A DNA stretch of 64,000 bases, taken from positions 1,550,001-1,614,000 of the forward strand of contig JAJKFH010003173.1 in NCBI GenBank assembly GCA_023333565.1. The letters run 5' to 3'. The DNA comes from Puffinus mauretanicus (taxonomy: Eukaryota > Chordata > Aves > Procellariiformes > Procellariidae). Positions 12,401 through 24,400 of the stretch are shown here, piece after piece. Made by a program: the position numbers and the translations under genes. The first letter of the stretch is position 1, and every line of letters begins with the position of its first letter. The notes under the pieces were generated by a model. That model was given only the letters and a program-made list of their open reading frames with translations. It ran no database searches and was not told the origin of the DNA.

Positions 12401-15400
12401 TGCCTTTGGGAATTGTACAGGCCAGATCTTTTGCTGGTATAGATCATCATCAGTGAAACCATACTGATTTACAATAGCTGAAAATCCACCTTCCCTACGA
12501 TGTCTTCCTGCTCCTGGGGAGATGGAAGAATGAACAAGGGAAACGTCTAATTGCTGATGGCTGACAATTAGTTGAACACATCTCGATAGCCACTTTCCTC
12601 TCCCCATGTAAAGCCAAAACAGTGCATAATTTACATGAAAATGTTATTCTGAAGCAGAATTTCCAGCCATCTGTCCCATTTCCATCATAGAATATTCATA
12701 TATATAAATTACATGGCTGTGGCAACATCAAGGGGCTCCTATGTTAGGGTGACAAATGTGTACAGTAGGCAGGGACATAATTACTTGCAGATAGGAAGAC
12801 TTGCTGCTCTTTTTATTACTGGAACTTGTCATCTTTAGATTAAGGTAATTTGCAAGAGGACTAATAAATGTCACCTGAGGATGGGGCAAAGAAGAATAAA
12901 AATCATAACAAAAACATGAATTTTCCAGGGACTGAAGATACGCAGCTGTATGCACATTTTTCAGTAAAGCTTCTAACCATGCTCCAGGGACTTGTGAAAG
13001 GAACTTTATTTGCCCATTTCTCAATTAAGTGACATTTTATGGATAAGCCTAGGCACAGTCCCCAGTTTGTACCATTAACCTGCTAACGTGGTTTTCAAGA
13101 CAAAAATGTACCTGCCTTTCTCAGCTCCTTTTGATCTCACAGATGACAGAAGCGATTTTTTTCAGAGGCTGCTGGAGCTCACCCTGACACACTGTATCCC
13201 TTCACAGAGTGACTAAAAAAGCTCCGGTATTGCAAAGCAACCACAAAAAACCCAGAAGCAGCCTTTAAATCTACATAGCGATACAGAAATCGCATTTAAT
13301 TTCCTTTTCTTTTCCCCCCATCACAGCTTGAGATGGGTTCAAGGGGCAGGCAGGTTAAGAGGAAATAGGTCTCGGTATGCAGAGGTCAGCTATGATCCAG
13401 GAATGTGATTAGTCACAGGGGCAGCATGGGTGTCATTTGGAGATATTTAGAGGCAGAAGAAAAATACCCTAAGGACACAGATCTTTGGCTTCATCTACCC
13501 TTTCTACAGGACAGCTGAAGAGATGAGCAACTTTAAACAATAAAGCTCAAAATGATGGCAACATCCTTTCCTTACCTTCTAGTGGTTTGGGTCTGATAAA
13601 CATGAAACTCTTAATTACTGTAGCAATAAGTATTTTATTTTTATAGTGCATCTTTAAACTGAAAGCAAAGCACTTCAAAGACCACATGCTGTTTAAGTTT
13701 TCATTCAGAAGATTTGCACACCATAAACTGTGGGGAGTCCAGTTAAGTTACATATCAAAATATAAGCCCTGCTCCAGCATATACACCCAGGAATGAGTTG
13801 AGCCATTTTTTGACCTGACATTTAGACTGTTAAAACCTTCTCCTCTGCAAATACGAGGCAGATACGTTTCTATGGAAACTTGGATGCATAGTTTAAGTGT
13901 GTTTGGCCAACAGGATTTGCCTATACCATGAAGGGAAAGAAATCTTCCTTTGTTCTGACGCTAATAGCAAATGCATATTCAGTTCTGGCTGCTGCCCCTT
14001 GCCTAATGCCCTCTAGATACGCAACATATTTTACATGCTCTGAAATTTGTTTGTTATTCTCCTAATAAAAGCCCAAGCTCACACACATTAGTTTGGTCTG
14101 GATTGAACCCACAGAGGTGAGAAGCAGCTAAACTACCATGCAAATGAAACTTCTAACCAGCCTAACAAGGCAATACTTCTCAATTAATCCATAAACCGTA
14201 AATCACAAGGTTTACCCCAATACAGATTATTAACTGAGAAGCAGAATGTGCATGTATGGGGAGAGGACAGGATGAACAAATGGGCACATGCTTCATTTTA
14301 ACAAATAAGCGATGCACATTAGTGATTCATTAAGCATTTTCCGTTCACCATTAATCAAGCAGCCATGTAGGTCATTTGGCTTCTCCATCATGCAGATCGG
14401 AAAAATAAATTCATAAAACATGAGTACGTCCACTTTGCATCAGTAATCCAAGACTGTTACACTCAGTCAGCAGACTAATTCAATAAGTGCAATAGCCTGG
14501 CTAATAGCAGTGACGAGCGGGTCCCAGACTCACTTTCTCCCAGGGTCTTCTGAAGAAGGTCGTGTTTGGCTTGGAGCTTCGTTATCAGGTTCCTGCCTTC
14601 CAGATACTCCTTCATTTTCTGTGAAGGTGGAAAAAAACAAGATCATGAGTGGGCAATTCATTTCTTAGATTGCATCTTTAGGTTACTGGATTCTAAACAT
14701 AACGCTGAAGTACAGAATTACACTGAAATCTACAGTGCCAAAGATGCACTAAGTCCTCCTGCTTTATGCATCTATGCAAATCTGAAGCTCGGTCCATACG
14801 TATCTGCAGTGCAATTTCTATTGTTTCACTGTGGAACCAGCTGAATGTTTGGCATCTTTTAGACATCTGAGAAGCTGTCATGCACCTCTCCAGACAGGGT
14901 GAAATGGAAATGCACTTCCCTCACGCGTCACAGGCAACTGAATGAGCAATCTGTTTTAACAAACTAAAAGGCTGCTACTGTGCTTATTCTCTCACTTAAC
15001 CTCTCTCACCCCACTTTACTTGTCAAATAGTGTGTCTGCCTCCACGCTGGATGATACACAGGGTTGCAAGGGGGGGCACGAGACAAAACAAATAAAGATA
15101 CTATTTAAGTTCAGATTTGTTCTCTCAGTGAAATATTATGCAATCATGCAGTCATTTTTCCCACTTCTTTCTGATTTTTCACAGCTCTGCAAATGCTAGT
15201 TTTTTACAGCTCTTTCATCTCTTATTTTGCAGTTCAGAACAGCATTATTTATCTTCACCGTGCTGCAGCGCACAAAATTCTCTGCTGTAGCCATCCACAT
15301 TATAATTAGGACATGTTTACACTCAAAAATACATAAATAGCACATAACTCTTCAAATACCACAGGCCATTCTTTAGAAACATGAGACATTTTAAAAATTC

Positions 15401-18400
15401 AGCTAGCAAAATGAACACAAAAAGGATTCTTATTTGATAATGAAATGTTCCAGTTCTTGTCTTCACCCTTCCCCAATTCTATCCACTTTCTTCCAGTTCT
15501 GGTCTAGCATTGCCAAATCAGACTGCAAATCCTTAAGGTAAAAAAATGGTATTTTAGCTAAGAGAGTGCCTGGAACTTGAGCAATATATACATATACTGC
15601 GACACTACTGAGGGTGGGGGGAAACCATCCAGGAGCTAACAGAGTTTCCGCTATGGGCTCCCCAGCAGTAGCGTGTACCGACACGACAAAAATGGCTGAG
15701 CTGGGGCTTTAATTAACTGCCAAAAGTCTGTGTTTTATGTCCCTTTGCTTGACAGCATTAGAAGAAAAATTTCAGAAGAATTAAGTCCCTTCGGAGACTC
15801 TCAACACTTCCTGTTTCCTATACTAATATTTCAACTTTTTTTTGTTGTTTTAGAAGAAAACAGGAAGCGTGATCACTGTGGCAAAAAAAAAACCAAAAAA
15901 ACACCATTTTTTTTGGAATTTCCCTGTAGAACCTGTTCGCCAAGCCCCACTGTGTATTTTGCTAAATCAGTTAAATTTTTGCATCAAATTTTGACAGAGG
16001 AAAATATGAAGAGTATAAACTGCAAAAATAACCAGAGAATTTGAAGTGGGGATTTGAGGATAAATCTGGTTCTGGGAGGTGCTGAGCTCCCCATCTCAAA
16101 GTCACGATCAGGCAAAGAGACAGAAGGGCTAGAAAGCTCAGCTCCAAATAGCTCTAACAGAAGCTCAAAGATCAGCAAATCAAGCAAATCTTGATTTGGA
16201 AGAGCGTTAAGCTTCCCTTTGAAGCAGATATAAAAACTTAAGCTCAGCCTAGTGGTGGCTGCAGTTCAGCGCGGGGCAGGCAGATTCCCTGCGCGGGGCT
16301 GCGGGCAGAGGCACGCTGCTGGCACCCGCAGATGCTGTGGCTGATCGCTCCGGCTTTGAGGCATTTGCAGCGGTCACATTAAGAACATCCCCTGCCTGCA
16401 GACGGGTACCAGGGATTGTTCTAAAGGAGAAAAAGATAAGGTTCCTATCCAGTGCAGTATTTCATGCGTTCTTTCTATTTCCTCATGCCTAACATTCTGT
16501 ACTCTGCCTGTTACCAGTACGCTTATGAAAAAATAAGTAATTTCAAAATAAGGCTTCAGGCTTTTTTTCAATGAATTACAAAGATCCACTAGCATTTGAT
16601 TTCTGGCTTAATAAAAACAGTCAAAAAAAAGCAAAAAAAAATCAAACTATGGGAGAACTCCTACGGATTTCATTTCTGACAGAGCACAGCTGGAGTCAGA
16701 CTAAGTACAGTCAGACACAAAGCAGTAGAAACATCAAGTCATGTTATTTCTGCGTTGTAAAAATTAAGAGGTGAAGATCTGTTATTAGCCAGAGACGGTG
16801 AGCATTTTGCACCTACCATCTCCTCAAAACCACGCAACTTTGACATTCTACCCAAGCCCAAACTCATTGCAGTATTTTTCCAGCGAGAACCAGTTGTCAG
16901 GTGGCATACATAATGAAGTGAAATGCAAACTAGACCATATCTTCCTGCCTTGTGGGAAAGGAGATTTTATGCTTTTGAGGCTATAAAGAAAAGCAGTTTC
17001 TGTCACTATCCCACATCCTTAACTGTCTCCAATCTGGAAAGCTCAGCAGTTTTCCTCCCTCCCTCCGCCCCCCAAGAACGACTTCAAACAAGGCAGTCAA
17101 TTGAAGGAGTGGGTGAATCAGATCCCCGCTCCCCTGCGCCGCTGCTAGAGACTGAATGTGGGAACAGTGGCACATTGACACAACCAGCATGACATTTCTG
17201 CAGGATTGATTAGCGGGGGAACTTACCCATGTCTTAAGGGTTTGGTAATAATAAATTTACATTAATTTTTACAGCACTTCACAGAATGAGCATTGTACTG
17301 GGTTTTAATCTTTCTAGAGGAAAAAATAACATTTCGACCAAGAACTAAAATTATCCCGTTTTAGAGGTAAAAAGAATCAACTCATTCATTCCCCTTTTCA
17401 CTTCTCAGGTAGGGCGGAGTGCCAGCTGTATTACAATTAGCAGTACGATTTCAGTTCTGACAGGCATCCTCACGCTAGCTCCGACGTTTCTGGCTCGGGA
17501 AGCAGGACTGTAGCCATGGCAGCGGCAGTACCCGCCTGCCAGGCACCCACGACACCTCCCCGGATTTTGGCTCCCTGAAGTCACTGCTGCTTCCTTGCTT
17601 TAGCTACCTGCATTAGCTTAGCGCTAAGTCAATCATCATTCCTATGCTCTTCACTGACACGGGGAAGTTTAAGCTTCTATTCTGAATACAAATCTTCCTT
17701 CAAAGCCCTAACAACAGAGCCCTCTCGGCACCAGCGTGCAATGAGATGCCTCTAGTGGAAATGCAGCTTATACCAGCGAAGAGATACTACAGTCAGTACG
17801 CCTGCAATTAAATTCCCATGGCGGCATCACTATATTTACCTAAGAGCTCTGCCTAGCTAGCAACGCAGTACATGGAATTTCCAACTTGAGTTACATAGTA
17901 ATAAGGAATATTCTTTCAAATTAGCATTTTTCTTTCAGTTCATATCCCTCAGCGTTTAGCACATCTTAAGGTATGAAGGGATTTAAATCTCTATTCTGCA
18001 CTACACTCTGTTTTTCCCCCCTACAAAAAGAATACCTCGCCCATATTGCTACACAGCTCTGCCCTCAGTCTCATTAATACTCATCTGAGCATTTTCTCAT
18101 ACACTGAAAAAATCGCTCCTTATAGATTCAAAGCTTGAAATCCTTATAAAGGGTATTTATAAGTCTGGTCAATAGTAGATCAATCAAACATCTGATTAGG
18201 CTGGTTAAAGAGAGCCTCCACGAACAGCTTCGTTCTGTTGATAGTTATTTTACCCACGTTGCGCAGGACATGACAGATTGCACCTCTGCTTACTGAGACG
18301 GCTCCGCAGTCCTGCTGGGACCTCCCTGCGCTGCAGCAGGATACTAACACGATGAAACGGAAAAACATTACATCCAAATAAAGTAAAGGGTTCGGTCTTC

Positions 18401-21400
18401 TACTTGAACTTACAATAGTCCCTCTCTAGAGAGGGAACGCTTAGAGTTCAATTAAAAAAATCATTTTTCTACTTTCATAACCCTAGGCAGGGTGGTCAAT
18501 CCCTTCTTAATTGAATCAGTTTCTCCACCCACTTTTCTCAATAGCCAGTTTCACCTTCTACAAAGGCTTTTTAATTTTTCTAAGTCAAGGCCTGACAGAA
18601 ATCATCCTGCCAGCTAGTGTAATTTGTGCAGAAACTCCAGACTTTTAATCAGCAACACCATTCTTGGAAGAGGAATGTAAAGGGCAGTAAGTATAGCAAA
18701 AGATGCCCACAGGAATGACGAAGTAACCAGGATAAGAGGTATGATTTTCATCTGCTATTTTGAAATATTTTTAAAATGGAAGCAAATTCAATAGTTTAAC
18801 ATAAACCTAATTTAGGAAAAAATATATAGTCTGGTATGAAATTCAATATAAAAAGCTCTTAGCATCTTGTAAAAATGCATCGACACAATTAAAAGCTTAT
18901 GTGAGCTGAAATTGTAAGATGATAATAACAAGAAATGAAACAGCTAAACATTCTTTTAGTTTGTAATATTTTTGAAAAATCAATATTTACAAGCTATTAA
19001 GTTCTTTCTCAGACAATTCCTTTTTAGATGCAGAAGAAATCAAGTTTTACACAATTTATCCACAGACTAAGTTTGCATCAACAAAGGTATCCCAATATAT
19101 TTGTAAAGAATTCAAAGCACCCGTTTTTAAAACCTAATATGCTTACTCTGCTTGTCCAAAATCAATTACAGAAGCATTTTTGTAAGATGATAGCCTCATT
19201 TTGCACTCTCTTGTGAGTATAATTCTAAATACATTATACATGCTAATACTGAAAATTAACTCCTTACTGTGAAATAGAATTGCTCTGTCTCCTGCTGGTT
19301 GGCCCGTCTCTTGGCAATGCTCGGTTTGCTCATGAACGTTTCCGAGACAGTGGATTTAACAGACTCCATAGAGTTGCTGTACTGAAAGCAGTCAGAGACA
19401 TCAAAGTCCTCTATCGTGACTATATCCTGGATTGTCTGGAGTGTAGCTTCCATAGTCTTCTTAACCTGTCCAGCAAGAATGAGAGTACTTAAAAAATGAA
19501 GACAGTATGTTGCAAGTAAAAAACAGAGGTAGTAAGTACCCTGGAGCATTTTACTAATAAACAGATATTACTGGTTTCACATCCTGTGTGCCATAACTAA
19601 GGTGCAAGTTTTGCCCATTAACAGCACAGTCCGTATAAACAAAGGGCTGGCAGTACACAGAACCTGCCAGGAGTAGGAAAACACGTGTAATCTTACAGAC
19701 TGGGATGAGAAGGAGATGTAAGGAAATTTAACCTCAAAGCAAAGAGTGCTGGGACAAAGATCTTATAATTGTCTTCTGTAACTACATCTACTAGACGTCA
19801 AATGTTAGATAGTAAAAACAGAACTTTGCGGCACTGTAAATTTTTACTGAAGGCCAGAATCAACCTCCTAGACATAAAGGAGTCGCAAATTTTGCCCAAG
19901 GAGGATTAAAAATGCTTGAACACAGAGGTGCAGATTAGGTATTTTGACCTGTTCCCAAACAAATGCTATTGACCTAGTCTTCTCATCTTAGATGACCTAT
20001 TAAACAAAAATTAGCTCTTACCTTAAGTTATGCAAATTCACTGTCTTCACTTCAAAACATTAAATTCCCCTTTTTCTATTAGCTATTCAAATACAACTTT
20101 TGCAACATAGCCAGCCCTATCAATTTAAGGATGGGAAAAGAGATACGTGTGGGTATTTTAAAGAATCCTCCCCGTGCATCCAATTTTCATGTGAAATCAC
20201 ACTAATACACTGCTGGCCTCAGTTGCCTTATTCTTGAATTTTACAAGTCTTCATAGAAGAGGATCACAGAAACTAGATTCTTCCTTAATTAATCCCCACT
20301 CCCTACTGGAAGTAGTAGAAGGGTTTTTGACTGTGGTTGTTTAACTCACCTCTTCATTTTCAATCTTAAGCGTAGATAATCTAGACTGCAATTGTTGGCA
20401 CCTCTGCACTAACTCACTCTGGACTGGTTGTTGGGCACATAGCTGCGATTCCTGGAAGAGAAACAGCACGTTTTCAGAGGGCTAGGGAAAAAAACCCACA
20501 GAATCAAGAACATGGCAAACAGTTCATTATATTATTATAAACAAACATCCTCCAAAGTGCTTAATTTTAAATCCTTGTAGCCCTGGATTTCAACCAGTGG
20601 AAAAGGCCTGTGTTCTACCAAATAGTAGTTCACTTCCTGACTGTGCTGAAAAGTGAACAAGAGAGAGAACATGAACATCAAAGAAGAACTAGCAAAAAAG
20701 GTACTTTCAGTAATGTAAGCTTGTCATGAGTTTTGAAAGTCTGAAGGTCCTCTATCAAAGATATTAGGCTAAATCAAACCCTAAAACCTCAAGGAGAAGC
20801 GAGTGTGCTTGTTAGCACATCAAGAAGAATTTGGTTCATATATTATCCAGGCATCCTGGGGCAGAGGTATGAGTGGCTGAGCTTGTTCAGCTGAACTACC
20901 TGTACACAGGTACGATTCACTACTTAATGAATGCAGCGAAGTAAAAAAGAACAGGTTAGGGACCTGTCAAATATGCCAGAACAGTGGGCTTCCCTGTACT
21001 GTTAAGAACGAGTCTTATTTCACAGCATGAGGGAGCTTTTCCTTTTAGTTTGGTATTTGGGGTATTTTTAAAGGAAAACATTGACCTCATTGCATAAGGC
21101 TATTGTTTAAAGACAAAAATTGGAATTGGAGTTTTATCACGCACATGCACATATACCATCATATATTCAATCTGGTACATGCAGGACCATTGCAGTAAGA
21201 CTATCAGCCTGCATTTATAAACATTCATTCAGCCTTGAGAAGAACCAAGATAAATCATTCAGTGGATGTGAGCTGTTAACTGAATGACAGTCCGAAGGTA
21301 ATTCTTTTTCTTCCCATGATCTTACAGGATAGTACCAAAGCACAGAAAAACCGAGAAAGGTCATTTGCAGTCTGAGGATTTCACATAAGAGCGAAGAGAC

Positions 21401-24400
21401 AAAGACAAGCCTTAAGCAGCGACTGTAAGAAGAGGCTGGCTGCAAGAGACCATCCTTACAATTTTTCCTCAGTGTTCAGGAGGATAATCTAGACATCCAA
21501 CCAATTGATCTAAATTATTACATTATACATGTGTTCCCATTTAGATTGTGAACCGGTTTCAGCTTGTGTGACTTTAAGCAGTTCCCAGACGAGTAACCAC
21601 ATCTTGATAAACCTATAGAGAGATTTTCATTGCCAAAAATGAAAGTCCTCCGACGGCCTTGTCTCACAATGAAGATGCCTAAAGCACCACTACAAACCAT
21701 TTGTGCTCTAAGATTACACAATCAAATGCCTCAGAAAACAGCATTTGTCTCTTATCTTGTTGCCCCTTCAAATCTCTAACTTCAGAGTCTGTTTCAGGGT
21801 GCAGAGGTTAACTGTGGCTTGAATGAGAGGTTAAAACAGTGTTTCCTTTCTACATTTAGTATTATACCTAATTAAGCATTTTCATCTTCAGTAGCTTTAG
21901 TAGTGAAAGTCAGAGTATTCAGATAGTGAGAGTCAGTCGTATTCAGATATCCATGCTATGAGCCTCTGCATAATCTTCAAATCAGCTCCCTTTTCCAAGG
22001 CTCCCTTCTATCTCCCAAAAATAGAGCCAAACAGGTGGCCTTTTAGTGGGCCTATCTATCAAAGACGAGGGAAGTAAACAGGCGAAGCTGCAAGTGTTTA
22101 CAGAGCTAGAGCCGGAGGAGGAATATAAACTGACCATATCACCCATGTGCGGCTGAAACTCGAACTTCATGGGCGGACAGAAGACATTGTTGTACATCTC
22201 CATCAGGCGCTGCTTATCACTGTTGGCATCCAGGTTCTCAACGGCGTTTTCAATGGCATCCAGACCCTCATGCTTTGACTGCTCCAGGTTTAGCTCAGCA
22301 GACAAGAATGTCCTGAGAGCTCTGTTGAGGCTAGCGTGGTATCCCAGGTCACAACACTGCTGGAAAAAGACACACAATTCCATATGAATAAGTGAAGAAA
22401 TTCTGTAATGGAAATTAAAATGTTTCCGAAGCCAGAAGTTACATAAATGGATAACAAGTCGTGGATATTTTATCATCTTCTGGGTACCAGAGCGGTCTCA
22501 CATCTCTCATTGATCACAGAGGCATCTTGATTAGGGGTCCTCAAAGTTGGCCCTAAACAGAATTCTCAACCTCTAATCCCATACAAATTTCAACATCATG
22601 TTATAATTAGTCTCCAAGACAAGTACAGCTTAAACTATTATAACACTTTGCGGAGTTCTCATGAAGTACTAGAGTTCATTTCATGCTGTCAAAAAAACAA
22701 AAAGTAACCTAGAGGTGGGTATGTTCAATGCATTTCTTTAGATTCTAACCTTACTTTCAGGGGCACTGATTCCCATTGAAAACACTTCAAAAACCTTAAA
22801 TAAAATTATTCAAAGTAAGAGGAAAACGATGCACTAAAGTACTACCTGGAAAAAAAAGACACAGGATTTGGATCATCTGCAAAGGTTAATCTGCATCTAA
22901 ATTATTCCACCCAAGATACAGAAAACTGCTTAATACAGCGTACCTCAGGAAGCAAGAACATGACCTGTACATCACAGACATAAAGAACAGAGTCATCCAA
23001 AAAGCAAGCAGCGATCAGTTGTGATGACTTCACTGCTGGGGTGAAAGAGAAGAGCAAAAACTTTCAAGCAGAAAGTGGTCGTGGTCAAGAATTTCCTGGC
23101 TATTACTGACACCAGGATGATGTCACTGGAAGACAATCAAGCAGCTTCATCTCCACCATGGCTACGCAGCCAAGTCTTAATGTTTCAGAAGGGAGAAACG
23201 CGTTTTTCATTAGCTGATCAGAAACAGCCTGAATTTTTCAGACATCTAATAAAGTGAGCAAGAAAGGAGCCCACCTTCTTGGAATTACAAGCAAGATTAC
23301 ATACGCTAGGAGAATATCCAAAAAGAAAGAGACCATCTGCTTGATTGCTGTGCTGCTCTGTAAGCAAAATTCACATGAAATCTCCTCACCCATCATTTGG
23401 GTCTCATCACTGTCATTGTTTGCAAACGCAAAAAAAAAGGGGGGGGGGGGCAGGGGGAGAAGGGGTGGAGGGAGAGAGAAGAGAAAGCAACTACTGGACC
23501 ATTCCCTGCTTTCACAGAATTTGTCACCAAGCGCTGCTAGATGCCTGGCTCCTGTGCCAACAAGCTGTGGCAGGTGTGGAGGCTTGTAAAAAGAGCTGCA
23601 GTTGCTGGTTAGGCTGGAGGCAGAGAATTAAAGGACATTACATTCAATCAGAAAGAACAAAACTAGCCAAAAAAACCCCAAAAGATGCTTGATTGAGAAT
23701 TTGCACGTGTGGAGGCAGTCTTGGATCAACAGCCACTCAAAGCTACTGCTCTTTTGCATGCACATCACAGTGCCATCCTCTGCAGTAATTTGGGGAAAGC
23801 TAGTTGGGCCAACAGTCCACCCAGGATTAGGGTCAGCTCAGATTTAACAGGAGCAGTCGCTCCTTTTCCCCTCCTACTGTGGGCCAGATGGTTGCACACC
23901 CACCCAGGGCGACCAGCTTGTCCTCCCTGCGCTCGCCCTCCTCCAGCACACATCCGCGTCCAGAAGGAAGGCTGAGCTGCGGCACAAGGGGAGTTTGCTG
24001 ATGGGACTGCGAAGTCAAATGAGACTTAGTATTTTACCTACCCTACCTCACTGAGTAGCAGGACTACATTAAGACGGCAAAGTTTTTTAGCTTTATGTTA
24101 TTGAAGCCAGTGACAGAAAACATTTTTCAGCCCACTCCCCCACTTTAACATTTTTAAGGGTCCGGCGTACCATATTTATAAATGTATCAGTCTTGCCATC
24201 CCTTTTCTGGGTTATATAAATGTTTGATGGAATCGTTCTCCAAGGAAATAAATTTTTTATATGAATTTAATGATAACTCATTCAAATTCGCTTCCCAACA
24301 TGACAGCTGATTAACCCTTTGCCAGTTAGCAGTTTTCAAACAGGCCCAAAATAGAAGATTTAAAGAGAAAGAGCCCTCTGTTTTAAAATGCAATTTACAT

